DNA of 40,402 nucleotides from Actinomycetales bacterium (GCA_028868975.1 JAGWTM010000006.1:1-40402); one strand, 5' to 3'. Numbered from the stretch's first letter, positions 1 through 9,629 are shown. Numbers and translations: made by a program. The notes: generated by a model from the letters alone, not told the origin.

Positions 1-162
1 ACGGATGGTTTCTGCATCGCTCTCGGTGCCGTAACCAATCAGATCGATGTCTGCCGCACTCTGCTGTGATTCGATCGAGACCCTGAACTCAGGAACTTCA
101 AGCCACGGTGAGAGCATTCCGGGAGTCTGGGCTCCCTGTCCTGGGCAGACGACGACAATCAT
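1..162 (-). CDS. fabD: malonyl-CoA:ACP transacylase, N-terminal part only
   Basis: The first 54 codons of FabD, which moves malonyl groups from CoA to acyl carrier protein for type II fatty acid synthesis; the rest lies beyond the window edge. The start MIVVVCPGQGAQTPGM carries the PGQGAQ motif (residues 7-12) that lines the active site of this family. ATG at 162 is preceded by a good ribosome site (AAGGAG). It follows the aceE stop by 31 nt on the same strand, so it is probably read with aceE. In many actinobacteria a PucR-type regulator gene (FasR) lies between aceE and fabD; here there is no room for one. Confidence 0.9.
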   Translation of the reverse strand, partial: MIVVVCPGQGAQTPGMLSPWLEVPEFRVSIESQQSAADIDLIGYGTESDAETIR

Positions 163-193
163 GAATTCTCCTTAGCCGACTTCTCGGGTATGA

Positions 194-2920
194 CTAGGCG
201 TCGCCGCCGGCTGAACCACTGGTTCCGGCGGTGACATCGTGCAAGCGGTACCGCTCAATGGCCTGTGCCGGCGCTGAAGAATCCATTTCACCGCGCTCAA
301 CAAGCTGCTGAAGGACGCGCACGACGATGGATGGACCGTCAATCTTGAAGAATCGACGAGCCGCCGCGCGAGTGTCAGAGAAGCCGAAACCGTCAGCACC
401 GAGAGTCGCATAGTCACCTGGAACCCAAGGGCGAATCATGTCCTGCACGGCGTGCATGTAGTCGCTGACGCCGAGGAATGGACCCTCAGCACCCGAAAGC
501 TTCTTGGTCACGTAAGCCGGTTCAACTGCTGAGCCCGGGTTCAGGAACTTCTGCTCATCCTTGGCGAGTCCATCGCGACGCAACTCGGTCCAAGAAGTAA
601 CCGACCAGATGTCGGCTGAAACGCCCCAGTCATCCTGAAGCAGTCGCTGGGCTTCGTAGGCCCATGGCACTGCCACACCTGAGGCCAGAATCTGCGCCTT
701 GCGGCCCGAGTGCTCATTCTTGCTGATGCGGTGAATGCCTCGGATGATGCCGTCGACGTCAACATCGGCTGGCTCTGCTGGCTGCAGGTATGGCTCGTTG
801 TAGACCGTGATGTAGAAGACAACGTTTGGATCCGGGTGGGTGCCTCCGTACATGCGCTCGATACCAGCTCGAACGATGTGGCCGATTTCGTAACCGTAGG
901 CAGGGTCAAAACTGATCACCCCGGTGTTGGTGGATGCGATCAGTGGGCTGTGGCCGTCAGCGTGCTGGAGGCCTTCACCGGTGAGCGTGGTGCGACCCGC
1001 AGTCGCACCAATCAGGAAGCCTCGAGCCATCTGGTCGGTAGCCGCCCAAATCGAGTCTGCGGTTCTCTGGAAACCAAACATCGAGTAGAACACATACATC
1101 GGGATGATCGGCTGACCCTGCGTGGCGTACGAGGTGCCGGCTGCGGTGAACGCCGCAACCGAACCGGCTTCGTTGATGCCGGTGTGCAGAATCTGACCGC
1201 CGGTGCTTTCCTTGTAGGACAGCAAAAGCTCGCGGTCCACCGAGATGTAGTGCTGACCGTTCGGGTTGTAAATCTTCGCGGTCGGGAAGAACGCATCCAT
1301 TCCGAACGTGCGCGCTTCATCCGGAATGATTGGGGCAATTCGCTCACCCAATCCAGGGGTGCGCAGGAGATCCTTGAGCAGACGAACAAACGCCATGGTC
1401 GTCGCGACGGGCTGGTTTCCTGAGCCACCCTTGGCGACCTTGTATGCGTCATCGCCTGGAAGGTCGAACGACACGTATTTGCTTCGACGTTCTGGCAGGT
1501 AACCACCGAGAGCTCGACGGCGTTCGTGCATGTACTCGATTTCCGGAGCGTCGTTTCCCGGGTGGTAGTAAGGCGGCTGATACGGGTTTTCTTCGAGCTG
1601 TGCGTCAGTGATTGGAATCCGAAGTTCGTCGCGGAAGCCCTTGAGGTCAGCGATGGTCATCTTCTTCATCTGGTGGGTCGCATTGCGGCCCTCGAATGAC
1701 TTGCCCAAGGTGAAGCCCTTGATGGTCTTCGCGATGATGACGGTTGGCTGACCCTTGTGCTCCATAGCAGCCTTGTAGGCAGCATAGACCTTGCGATAAT
1801 CGTGGCCACCTCGCTTGAGGCCCCAGATTTCGTCATCGGTCATGTCCTTGACCAATTCGAGAGTGCGAGGATCGCGACCAAAGAAGTTTTCGCGAACAAA
1901 GGCGCCGTCTTCGGTCTTGTAGGTCTGGTAGTCACCGTCTGGAGTGCGGTTCATCAGGTCAACCAAGGCTCCATCGTGGTCGCGGGCCAGGAGGTCATCC
2001 CACTCGCGGCCCCAAATGACCTTGATTACGTTCCAACCGGCACCCCGGAAGAAGCTCTCGAGCTCCTGGATGATTTTGCCGTTTCCGCGAACTGGGCCGT
2101 CGAGGCGTTGCAGGTTCGCGTTGACCACGAAAGTCAAATTGTCGAGTTTGTCGTTGGCAGCCAACTGCAGGGCTCCACGTGATTCAACTTCGTCCAACTC
2201 GCCATCACCGAGGAAGGCCCAGACATGCTGGTCAGCGGTGTCCTTGAGACCGCGACCGGCCAAATACCGGTTGAACTGAGCCTGATAGATGGCGTTGATT
2301 GGGCCGATACCCATCGAAACGGTTGGGAACTGCCAGAAGTCTGGCATGAGGCGAGGGTGCGGGTACGAGCTAAGACCGCCGCCCGCGTGTGACTTTTCCT
2401 GTCGGAAGCCGTCTAGCTGGTCTGCCGATAGGCGTCCCTCGAGGAATGCTCGGGCGTATGGGCCGGGCGAAGCGTGACCCTGGATGAAGATTTGGTCGCC
2501 ACCCGATGGGTGATCTTGACCTTTGAAGAAGTGGTTGAAGCCAACTTCATAGAGCGATGCCGAGGATGCAAAGGTCGAAATGTGGCCACCGACGGCGATG
2601 CCTGGACGCTGGGCGCGGTGAACCAGCATGGCTGCGTTCCAACGCATCCACGCGCGGTACGTGCGTTCAATGGCTTCGTCACCTGGGAATTCGGGTTCGT
2701 TTTCAGGAGCGATGGTATTGATGTAATCGGTCGTTGGGATGCTCGGAACGTTGAGCTGTAGCTCATGTGAGCGCCGCAGCAAATTGAGCATGATTTCTCG
2801 TGCACGACCGCGACCGTGCACTCGCGCAACCGCGTCAAGTGACTCGAGCCACTCCGAGGTCTCTTCTGGATCCTGGTCAGGAGTGTTAACTGCGTAGGCG
2901 TCATTGTTGTTGATTGACAC
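194..2920 (-). CDS. aceE: pyruvate dehydrogenase E1 component (homodimeric type)
   Basis: Thiamine-diphosphate-dependent E1 that decarboxylates pyruvate and acetylates the lipoyl group of E2. From GTG at 2920 the protein is 908 aa, close to other AceE proteins (about 890-930). Family landmarks include [21 protein letters not shown] near the N-terminus, the ThDP-binding region [10 protein letters not shown], and [11 protein letters not shown] in the C-terminal half. I prefer GTG at 2920 over the upstream in-frame ATG at 2995 because a purine-rich site (GAAAGGG) precedes it and the extra 25 residues look unlike the family. E2 and E3 partners are encoded at 23.3-26.0 kb. The gene is divergent from the peroxiredoxin and is followed closely by fabD. 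Confidence 0.95.
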   Translation of the reverse strand: MSINNNDAYAVNTPDQDPEETSEWLESLDAVARVHGRGRAREIMLNLLRRSHELQLNVPSIPTTDYINTIAPENEPEFPGDEAIERTYRAWMRWNAAMLVHRAQRPGIAVGGHISTFASSASLYEVGFNHFFKGQDHPSGGDQIFIQGHASPGPYARAFLEGRLSADQLDGFRQEKSHAGGGLSSYPHPRLMPDFWQFPTVSMGIGPINAIYQAQFNRYLAGRGLKDTADQHVWAFLGDGELDEVESRGALQLAANDKLDNLTFVVNANLQRLDGPVRGNGKIIQELESFFRGAGWNVIKVIWGREWDDLLARDHDGALVDLMNRTPDGDYQTYKTEDGAFVRENFFGRDPRTLELVKDMTDDEIWGLKRGGHDYRKVYAAYKAAMEHKGQPTVIIAKTIKGFTLGKSFEGRNATHQMKKMTIADLKGFRDELRIPITDAQLEENPYQPPYYHPGNDAPEIEYMHERRRALGGYLPERRSKYVSFDLPGDDAYKVAKGGSGNQPVATTMAFVRLLKDLLRTPGLGERIAPIIPDEARTFGMDAFFPTAKIYNPNGQHYISVDRELLLSYKESTGGQILHTGINEAGSVAAFTAAGTSYATQGQPIIPMYVFYSMFGFQRTADSIWAATDQMARGFLIGATAGRTTLTGEGLQHADGHSPLIASTNTGVISFDPAYGYEIGHIVRAGIERMYGGTHPDPNVVFYITVYNEPYLQPAEPADVDVDGIIRGIHRISKNEHSGRKAQILASGVAVPWAYEAQRLLQDDWGVSADIWSVTSWTELRRDGLAKDEQKFLNPGSAVEPAYVTKKLSGAEGPFLGVSDYMHAVQDMIRPWVPGDYATLGADGFGFSDTRAAARRFFKIDGPSIVVRVLQQLVERGEMDSSAPAQAIERYRLHDVTAGTSGSAGGDA

Positions 2921-3058
2921 GGTATCCCTTTCGTGGGGGAGTGAGAAAACGGCGAACCCATGGGTGAAGTCCTCTAATACTTTAGGCGAACTCATGGAAT
3001 GATTTGGTTCTTAGATAGGTTTGACAACACGAAATTGACCTTATTTTCAGGAGCAAAA

Positions 3059-3517
3059 ATGTCTCTCATCATCGGCGAAACCGCACCGGATTTCGAACTC
3101 CCAAACCAGAACGGCGAGCCAGTTCGTCTCAGCGACTTCCGTGGCAAGAAGGCCGTGGTCATCGTGTTTTATCCGCTATCTTTCACGGGCATTTGCACTG
3201 GCGAGCTGTGTGAGCTTCGCGACAACATCGCCCAGTTCCAGAACGACAAGGTTGAGCTTCTAGCAATTTCGGTCGACTCAAAGTTCACCCAGAAGAAGTT
3301 TGCCGAGCAGGAGGGCTACACGTTCAACGTGTTGTCTGACTTTTGGCCGCACGGTGGTGTCGCCAAGCAGTATGAGGTTTTCTTGGAAGACAACGGCTTC
3401 GCTAACCGAGCAACCTTCGTCATCAATAAGGATGGCGAACTGGTCGCAAGTTTCAAGACTGCGCCAGGCCAGCCGCGCAGCCTTGCTGACTACCAGAAAG
3501 CTCTCGAGCTGCTCTAA
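3059..3517 (+). CDS. AhpE-type peroxiredoxin
   Basis: Thiol peroxidase of 152 aa that reduces peroxides through an active-site cysteine. FYPLSFTGICTGEL around Cys46 and LSDFWPHGGV later in the chain are closest to mycobacterial AhpE as I remember it. A second cysteine, Cys51, lies five residues after the peroxidatic one (C-X4-C), the spacing of Bcp/PrxQ two-cysteine enzymes; AhpE lacks this residue. ATG 3059 is chosen because AGGAG lies just upstream; the in-frame start at 2999 would add a 20-residue tail not typical of the family. It is divergent from aceE and precedes the tRNA-Val gene. Confidence 0.92.
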   Translation: MSLIIGETAPDFELPNQNGEPVRLSDFRGKKAVVIVFYPLSFTGICTGELCELRDNIAQFQNDKVELLAISVDSKFTQKKFAEQEGYTFNVLSDFWPHGGVAKQYEVFLEDNGFANRATFVINKDGELVASFKTAPGQPRSLADYQKALELL

Positions 3518-3554
3518 ATCTGCCACGATTTGCAATCGGGGCTGAGCCGTCTGC

Positions 3555-3560
3555 TATGCT
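3555..3560 (+). promoter_or_regulatory. probable -10 box of tRNA-Val
   Basis: TATGCT ends 7 nt before the mature tRNA 5' end, predicting a start at about 3567 and almost no leader. A -35-like TTGCAA lies at 3530-3535, but the 19-nt spacing is long. The tRNA could also be co-transcribed from the peroxiredoxin. Confidence 0.4.
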
Positions 3561-3567
3561 CTTCTGC

Positions 3568-3640
3568 GGGCCTTTAGCTCAGTTGGTAGAGCGCCACGCT
3601 TACACCGTGGATGTCATCGGTTCGAGCCCGGTAGGGCCCA
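3568..3640 (+). tRNA. tRNA-Val (anticodon UAC)
   Basis: The 73-nt sequence folds as a full cloverleaf. The acceptor arms GGGCCTT and AGGGCCC pair, the D arm is GCTC/GAGC, the anticodon stem is CCACG/CGTGG around loop CTTACAC, and the T arm contains TTCGAGC. The anticodon TAC reads GUA valine codons. The discriminator base is A and no CCA is encoded (CGA follows), so CCA must be added by nucleotidyltransferase. Confidence 0.97.
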
Positions 3641-3645
3641 CGAAT

Positions 3646-3680
3646 AAACCGAGGCGACTCAAGTAGTCGCCTCGGTTTTC
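3646..3680 (+). terminator. strong intrinsic terminator after tRNA-Val
   Basis: A perfect 14-bp inverted repeat (arms 3646-3659 and 3665-3678, loop CAAGT) ends in a TTTT run. It starts 6 nt after the tRNA and isolates it from the permease gene, whose -10 box begins 15 nt downstream. The AAAA on the other arm means it could act on both strands. Confidence 0.9.
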
Positions 3681-3694
3681 ACTTATCCGGTGGG

Positions 3695-3700
3695 TAGGAT
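3695..3700 (+). promoter_or_regulatory. -10 box for leaderless permease mRNA
   Basis: TAGGAT is followed by exactly 6 nt (TTGGGC) and then ATG at 3707, so transcription should begin on the A of the start codon. This decides the start over the in-frame TTG at 3701. Confidence 0.6.
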
Positions 3701-3706
3701 TTGGGC

Positions 3707-5653
3707 ATGGTCGAGAACAGGTACGAGCCGCCAATTAGGCAGGCGCTATCTGACGATGAGCTTCTTGAGGCCCTGGGCGAGCGTCAGGGGGAGACCGATT
3801 CCACCTTGACCGCCATCGCGGTTCTCGAGCGTGAAACCGCGCTTAGAAATGCAGATCGCGCTGCCTTCGAATACTGGGTGGCCCAGATGATTGCAGAAAA
3901 TTCAGTAGCTGCGAGAGCCGCGCTTGCTGCTCATGCGCCAGAGGCGTTAGCCGGCCTGGAAGAAGTTGTTCCATCTGCCGAATTGCACGCGACTGTTTCG
4001 GTGCAGGTCGAACCACCTACTGACAGTCATTTTCAACCGACCGCCGAGGACATCGAGCAGCTCGCCGCTGTCATGTCAAGCCGCGAGGAGGCTTCACCGG
4101 CTCGCAGTGGAAATCTCGATGACCCAAAGCAGGAGAAATCTGCACAGTTGGTTGCCGCGGCCAAAAATGGTTCTCGCCAACTTTATGATTTTTTGACCTC
4201 AAATGATCGAGGTAAGGCCACCTCTCAGTTTTGGGCCTGGTTCGGAATTTCTGGCACGGCGTTACCCGTCTTGATAGCCGCGCTTTTCGCGCGCCTCGGA
4301 TTCAGTTTTGGTCAGAGCGCTGCCGCGCTCGCACTCGGCTTCATTGGCTCGGCAGTAATCATCAGTGTTGGTTCCCTTGCCGGCAAGCGCTCAGGTCTGC
4401 CCACGGCTGTCATCAGTCGCGCTGCGTTTGGTGTCGTCGGAAACTACCTTCCGGCGTTGACGCTGATCTTCAGTCGAGTCTTTTGGGTCGTGGCGGCATC
4501 GTTGGTTGGTGCCACGCTCATCGGCGGTGTGAGCCCAGCCGTGCCTGCTGCCGGGGACTCGATTGGGAACATCTTCGGTTTCGACATTCCCTGGGCCACT
4601 CTGTTCGTGATTGGACTCTTGTTTTTGGCTGGCCTTTCAATTGCTTTTGGCGGCCGCGTTTTGGCGTCGGTGCAGAAATTTGGTGGGTTGCTGGGCGTGA
4701 CTAGCGCGGCTGCACTTCTAGTTGCCGAATGGCCGAGGATTGCCTCGGCTCAATTGACGTTCAATGAGGGCGTTTCGAATTTGGAGGTAATCACCGGCGC
4801 AATCTTGGTGGTTGCGGGGATGGGCCTGGCTTGGGTTTCGGCTGGCGCTGATTTTGCTCGAAAGCTTCCGACGAATGCTTTAGGCGTCCGAGTGGTCGGC
4901 TGGGCTTTGCTCGGTTTGGCAGTCGTGCCCACGGTAGTCGGAATCGCCGGAGCCGCCACGTTCTCGGGCTTGAAACTTGAATCCGCCTCGAACCCACTGC
5001 GTGAGGCATTATCGGTGCTGCCAAGTTGGGCTCCGCCATTGCTAGTCCCGGGCATGATTTTGACCATTGTGGTGTGGATTGCGATGGCTCTGTATTCGGC
5101 AAATCTCGGCTTTCAGGCACTGGGAGCCAAGTTCGGGGCTCGCATCGGAGCGGCATTGTGCATCATTGCGACCATAGTCATCAGCGGTTTTGGCTATCAG
5201 CTGTGGTCTCCGGGGGGACTCTGGAACAATCTCGCGGGACTAGCTGTCTTCTTGGGTGTTCCGGTCGCTGCATGGAGCGGAATTTTCATCGCCGACGTGC
5301 TGCTGAGACGAATTGCCTATCACGAGGTCTCGCTGAGTCGCAGCTATGGTTTCTACGGATCGGTGAACTGGGTCAATCTAGTTGGCTGGATACTCGCCGT
5401 TACGCTCGGCGCATCCATGGTCGAGGTAAATCTCTTCGGCCTCAACCTAACCGGATTGCTTCGCATCGAACCTGCCGGCTTGCTCTCGGCTAATTTTGGT
5501 CTTTTTGTCTCAGGAGCGCTCGGTTTCGCCTTCCCGCTGCTATTTGGCTTGCGGCGGATACGCAACCAAGAACGCGAGGTTTTGGCCACGGAGGCTAGAC
5601 GGCGAGACCTTGCGGGCATTTTCGATGGAAACCGAGAGTTGGGATTCGACTAA
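3707..5653 (+). CDS. NCS1/cytosine-purine permease-like transporter with a long N-terminal extension
   Basis: Membrane protein of 648 aa. I count about 12 hydrophobic segments from residue 170 or so to 625, and the sequence resembles the nucleobase:cation symporter-1 (cytosine permease) family, which normally has 12 segments and about 450-550 aa. The excess is a soluble, acidic, helix-rich region of about 165 residues at the N-terminus that I cannot assign to a domain. The substrate cannot be read from the sequence; a nucleobase or related compound is the family expectation. The stop overlaps the nif3 start by one base (TAATG), so the two are probably translationally coupled. Start choice rests on the leaderless promoter. 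Confidence 0.8.
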   Translation: MVENRYEPPIRQALSDDELLEALGERQGETDSTLTAIAVLERETALRNADRAAFEYWVAQMIAENSVAARAALAAHAPEALAGLEEVVPSAELHATVSVQVEPPTDSHFQPTAEDIEQLAAVMSSREEASPARSGNLDDPKQEKSAQLVAAAKNGSRQLYDFLTSNDRGKATSQFWAWFGISGTALPVLIAALFARLGFSFGQSAAALALGFIGSAVIISVGSLAGKRSGLPTAVISRAAFGVVGNYLPALTLIFSRVFWVVAASLVGATLIGGVSPAVPAAGDSIGNIFGFDIPWATLFVIGLLFLAGLSIAFGGRVLASVQKFGGLLGVTSAAALLVAEWPRIASAQLTFNEGVSNLEVITGAILVVAGMGLAWVSAGADFARKLPTNALGVRVVGWALLGLAVVPTVVGIAGAATFSGLKLESASNPLREALSVLPSWAPPLLVPGMILTIVVWIAMALYSANLGFQALGAKFGARIGAALCIIATIVISGFGYQLWSPGGLWNNLAGLAVFLGVPVAAWSGIFIADVLLRRIAYHEVSLSRSYGFYGSVNWVNLVGWILAVTLGASMVEVNLFGLNLTGLLRIEPAGLLSANFGLFVSGALGFAFPLLFGLRRIRNQEREVLATEARRRDLAGIFDGNRELGFD

Positions 5654-6477
5654 TGGCAGTAACGCTTTCAGACCTTATTGACGCAGCCGAGAATCTTTGG
5701 CCGACCGCTAACGCAGAAAGTTGGGACGCCCCGGGTTTAGTTTCAGGTGCCACGCAGCAGATTGTCTCGCGTGTTCTTCTGACCGTGGATGTCACCGATG
5801 CCGTTATCGATGAGGCTATTGACGGAGCTTTCGATTTGGTTATTGCTCATCACCCATACCTCATGCGCGGTGTTTCAACCGTTGCTGAGAACACCGCAAA
5901 GGGAGCCGTTCTAGCCAAAGCGATTCGCCACGGCGTCTCGATTTTCTCGGCACACACAAACGCTGACGTCGTCGAGACCGGTGTTTCCTGGGCGCTTGGA
6001 AGCGCCTTCGGCCTAACCAACCTGAGACCACTTGCCCCGATTCAAGGCAGTGACACTATCGGTCACGGACGAATTGGAGATTTGCCTGAAGCCATGGTCC
6101 TGGGTGATTTTGCTCGGTTGATAGCTCAAGTCATTCCACCAACAGCCTCCGGAGTCAGAGTCGCCGGCGAATATGACAGGGTCATCCGATCGGTCGCACT
6201 CTGCGGGGGAGCCGGTGACAGTTTCATTTCTGCCGCCATTGCTCAGGGAGCCGATGTTTACGTCACCAGCGACTTGAGACATCATGTCGTTCAGGATGCG
6301 GTTGAGTTGACGGCGGTTGGCCTAGAAGGCCCGGCGCTGATCGACATTTCTCACTGGGCAGCAGAATCTCTCTGGTTAGAGCAGGCGGCTACCGAATTGA
6401 CCGCTATCTTTGAAGGGCTGCAGGTGGTTGCTTCACAGTTGCGAACAGATCCCTGGGATTTTGTCGTAACGCAGTAA
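5653..6477 (+). CDS. Nif3-like dinuclear metal-centre protein (DUF34 family)
   Basis: The 274-aa protein belongs to the widespread Nif3/YbgI family, sometimes annotated as GTP cyclohydrolase I type 2, whose cellular role is not settled. Expected metal-ligand motifs are present in order: IAHHPYLMRG near residue 65-75, SAHTNADV near residue 97-105, and in the C-terminal part TSDLRHHVVQDA and DISHWAAESLW. Length is usual for the shorter bacterial form without the inserted PII-like domain. It overlaps the permease stop by one base and is followed after 21 nt by the zinc-ribbon protein; this nif3-zinc ribbon-RNase H order is common in actinobacteria. Confidence 0.93.
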   Translation: MAVTLSDLIDAAENLWPTANAESWDAPGLVSGATQQIVSRVLLTVDVTDAVIDEAIDGAFDLVIAHHPYLMRGVSTVAENTAKGAVLAKAIRHGVSIFSAHTNADVVETGVSWALGSAFGLTNLRPLAPIQGSDTIGHGRIGDLPEAMVLGDFARLIAQVIPPTASGVRVAGEYDRVIRSVALCGGAGDSFISAAIAQGADVYVTSDLRHHVVQDAVELTAVGLEGPALIDISHWAAESLWLEQAATELTAIFEGLQVVASQLRTDPWDFVVTQ

Positions 6478-6498
6478 AGAACTCGGAGAAAATTACAC

Positions 6499-7215
6499 AT
6501 GAAGGCTACTCAGACCCAACAGCAAGACCTCCTTGCCCTTGGTGCCATTGACCTAGAAATCAGTCGAACGAAAAAGGTCGTTGCGCAACTTCAGAGCCCC
6601 GAGCAGCACGCCGAAATCTCCGGGCGCATTCGCGAAATCGCATCCAGATTGCTAATGGCGCGCAATCAACTCGATGATGCAAAGCTCGAACTGGATCGAG
6701 CCGAATCAGATCTGAAAATTGTTGAAGCGCGAATCAGCAAAGACCAGGCTGCATTGAAATCAACTTCCGTGCCATCGATTGCTACTGGCATTCAGCACGA
6801 GCTCAACACGCTTGCGCGTCGCAAGTCGGAACTTGAGGACATCGAAATCGCGATTCTAGAACGCAGGGAATCCCTCGAGGCAGAGTTTGCTGCCATCTCA
6901 GCCGAAAAGGCCGTTGTCGATGCCGAACTAGCGACGGCCCACCAGGCCACTGAGCAAGAAATCATCAAGCTCAAGTCGGGTCTAGCGCTTCAGTTGCAGA
7001 ATCGCGACCAGCTGGTCTCGCGACTTCCAGAGGACCTGGTCGCTTCTTACCAGCACAAAATTTCTCGAGGTTCCGGCGTTGGTCGTCTTTCGGGACGCGA
7101 GTGTTCGGCCTGCCACATCGGTATCGATGCCGTAGCCCACTCTGCACTTTCGGCAATGCCAGCGGATGAGCTTCCCGAATGCCCGGAATGCGGCGCTTTC
7201 TTGGTTCGAGGTTAG
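6499..7215 (+). CDS. coiled-coil protein with C-terminal zinc ribbon (DUF164/CT398 type)
   Basis: The 238-aa protein has a long helical, heptad-rich region over roughly residues 10-180, predicted to form an antiparallel coiled coil, then a zinc ribbon built from CSACHIG and ECPECG (two CXXC pairs, near residues 202-205 and 228-231). This is the architecture of the CT398/DUF164 family; molecular function is not established. GGAG lies 10 nt before ATG 6499. It sits between nif3 and the RNase H fusion, with only 3 nt to the latter, so the set is almost certainly one operon. Confidence 0.92.
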   Translation: MKATQTQQQDLLALGAIDLEISRTKKVVAQLQSPEQHAEISGRIREIASRLLMARNQLDDAKLELDRAESDLKIVEARISKDQAALKSTSVPSIATGIQHELNTLARRKSELEDIEIAILERRESLEAEFAAISAEKAVVDAELATAHQATEQEIIKLKSGLALQLQNRDQLVSRLPEDLVASYQHKISRGSGVGRLSGRECSACHIGIDAVAHSALSAMPADELPECPECGAFLVRG

Positions 7216-7218
7216 GTC

Positions 7219-8394
7219 TTGGCGAGGCTGATTATTGAAGCCGATGGCGGATCCAGGGGTAACCCAGGTCCCGCCGGTTCGGGTGCGGTTGTAATCGATG
7301 GCGACTCAGGCGAGATTTTGGTCGAGATTGCAAAGTTCATCGGTTTGGCAACCAACAATGTCGCGGAATACATCGCGCTGATCAGTGGTCTGGAATGGGT
7401 GGTGCAAAACCGTCCAGGGGACTCCGTTGCAGTAAGGATGGACTCGAAGCTAGTCATCGAGCAAATGTGCGGTAACTGGAAAATCAAGCATCCCGACATG
7501 CAGCAGCTCGCAATTCGGGCAAATCAGCTGGCTTCCGGCCTGGATGTCGAGTACCACTGGATACCACGCGAACAAAATTCGCGAGCAGATGCTTTGGCCA
7601 ATAAGGCCATGGATGAGTCAGAAGACTCAATCGCTGAGACCCCGGCGGCACCGGCTGTGCCGTCTGCGCAAAAACACCAGATCTCATCCGTCGTCGAGTT
7701 CAATCGATCGGCGCCATCTTCGGTTCGAGCCCCCGGTGGTGTCACGGAACCGTTGACCACGGTCATTCTGGTCCGCCATGGTAGGACGGCTCTGACCGAA
7801 TCGAAGAAGATTTCTGGTTCGGGCGGCGAAAATCCGTTTTTGAGCGAGGCTGGAATCGAGGATGCCAAAGCTGTCGCGCGAGAGTTGGCTAAAGTCGGCA
7901 CCTCGGGTCCTTGGGCGCACTTACAGCCTCCGACAGCAATCGTCGCCAGCCCCATCAACCGAACCGTCCACACGGCAACGATCATCGGGCAGCATCTCGG
8001 TCTTTCGGTCGAGACAAACGACGACATCGCCGAAATAGCTTTTGGTGACTGGGATGGTCACACTAACGATGAGGTCCTGGCCAATTGGCCAGATGAATTC
8101 AGGCGCTGGCAGGGCTCCTGGGATGTTGCACCCCCTAACGGTGAGAGCCTTGAGGCCTTTGACATTCGGGTGCAACGTGGTCGTAGAGACATTCTGAAGA
8201 AATTCGCTGGCAAAACCGTCGTCGTGGTCTCGCACGTCATGCCTACTCGGGGATTCCTGAGAGCGGCAAACGAGGGGGGTATTTCGGCATACTGGCGACC
8301 TCAAATTTCACCCTGCAGCATTTCGATTGTTCGCTTTTGGGGAGATCAGGCTGCAGAGATCGTAACCATGAACTCAACCAGTCACCTGGTCTAG
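7219..8394 (+). CDS. bifunctional RNase H / acid phosphatase (histidine phosphatase) fusion
   Basis: The 391-aa protein has two domains. Residues 1-130 are a type I RNase H with catalytic acids Asp9 (EADGGSRGNPG), Glu50 (NNVAEY), Asp75 (RMDSKL) and Asp124 (SRADALANKA). After a 50-residue linker, residues 180-391 form a phosphoglycerate-mutase-like phosphatase with LVRHGRT (His188) and a second histidine in VVVSHVMPTRG. The same fusion is known from M. tuberculosis Rv2228c, where the C-terminal half resembles CobC. The likely start is TTG at 7219, 3 nt after the preceding stop, since residues from there match the family and no ATG or GTG serves better. rnpB follows directly. Confidence 0.93.
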   Translation: MARLIIEADGGSRGNPGPAGSGAVVIDGDSGEILVEIAKFIGLATNNVAEYIALISGLEWVVQNRPGDSVAVRMDSKLVIEQMCGNWKIKHPDMQQLAIRANQLASGLDVEYHWIPREQNSRADALANKAMDESEDSIAETPAAPAVPSAQKHQISSVVEFNRSAPSSVRAPGGVTEPLTTVILVRHGRTALTESKKISGSGGENPFLSEAGIEDAKAVARELAKVGTSGPWAHLQPPTAIVASPINRTVHTATIIGQHLGLSVETNDDIAEIAFGDWDGHTNDEVLANWPDEFRRWQGSWDVAPPNGESLEAFDIRVQRGRRDILKKFAGKTVVVVSHVMPTRGFLRAANEGGISAYWRPQISPCSISIVRFWGDQAAEIVTMNSTSHLV

Positions 8395-8414
8395 CGAGGT
8401 TTCAACCCACGCGG

Positions 8415-8420
8415 TAACCT
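8415..8420 (+). promoter_or_regulatory. probable -10 box of rnpB
   Basis: TAACCT with 6 nt to position 8427, which is also the first base able to pair in the closing helix of RNase P RNA. The agreement supports both the promoter and the RNA 5' end. No convincing -35 is seen. Confidence 0.5.
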
Positions 8421-8426
8421 TGTCCT

Positions 8427-8778
<352 letters not shown>

Positions 8779-8842
8779 GCTAATACTCGCAAGTTGCCAG
8801 CTCGCCTCGTGGCTAGGGGCTCTCGTGGCCAGTTCACCTCTG

Positions 8843-9604
8843 CTAGTTTTCGTCGCGATTCTTGAAAGCCAAGGCGGCTGCACCCAAGATGCCCGCGTTA
8901 TTTCGCTTGATCGCAGGAACAATTGGGGCGTTTAGTTTCAAAAGCGGCAAGAACTGTTCATAGGACTTTGAGATTCCGCCTCCGACGATGATGAGGTCTG
9001 GCGAAAAAAGTCGTTCAATCGTCGAGTAGTACTTCTGCAAACGTTCAGACCACTCGCTAAATGACAGGCCCTCGCGCTCCATGGCCGAATAGGCAGCTTT
9101 TGTTTCGTAGTCAACGCCGTCGATTTCAAGGTGCCCGAGCTCGGCGTTCGGAACCAGTTCGCCTTTGATAAACAGGGCAGTCCCGATTCCGGTTCCAAGG
9201 GTGCTCATGAAGACAAGTCCCTTGTGCTTCTTCGCGGCGCCGAACTTAACCTCGGCCACTCCGGCGGCATCGGCGTCGTTCATGATGTGAACGTGACGAC
9301 CGAGAGCCTTTTCAAACAGTGTTTCGGCGTCCAAACCAATCCACTCCTTGCTGATGTTCGCGGCCGACATGGTTTTGCCGTGTTTGACCACGGCAGGAAA
9401 GCAGATGCCGACCGGCAAGGTGCCTCGGTCGCCGGTCAATTGCTTGACTAGTTCGGCCACCACGCGTGAGATGTCATCGGGGCGTCCACCTGCAGGAGTC
9501 ATGACGCGAATGCGTTCTCCAACGATTTCGCCCTTTTTCACATTTACAAGCGCGCCCTTGATTCCGGTTCCGCCGATGTCGATGCCGATTGCCTTCTTAG
9601 TCAT
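8843..9604 (-). CDS. ppgK: polyphosphate glucokinase
   Basis: ROK-family kinase of 253 aa that phosphorylates glucose using polyphosphate (and usually ATP). The phosphate-binding motif GIDIGGTGIKGALV is at residues 7-20, with MNDADAAGVAE, STLGTGIGTALF and GHLEIDG following. Length and sequence match actinobacterial PpgK. ATG 9604 has GAGAGG upstream. It lies 25 nt downstream of map and is probably read from the map promoter. Confidence 0.94.
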   Translation of the reverse strand: MTKKAIGIDIGGTGIKGALVNVKKGEIVGERIRVMTPAGGRPDDISRVVAELVKQLTGDRGTLPVGICFPAVVKHGKTMSAANISKEWIGLDAETLFEKALGRHVHIMNDADAAGVAEVKFGAAKKHKGLVFMSTLGTGIGTALFIKGELVPNAELGHLEIDGVDYETKAAYSAMEREGLSFSEWSERLQKYYSTIERLFSPDLIIVGGGISKSYEQFLPLLKLNAPIVPAIKRNNAGILGAAALAFKNRDEN

Positions 9605-9629
9605 GCTTGCCTCTCTGTTTGAAAAGTCT

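Noticed and set aside
2921-2995. In-frame ATG start for aceE at 2995
   Set aside because: GTG 2920 has a ribosome site and gives a family-like length; the added residues look non-coding.
3701-3706. TTG start of the permease at 3701
   Set aside because: A -10 box at the leaderless distance points to ATG 3707.
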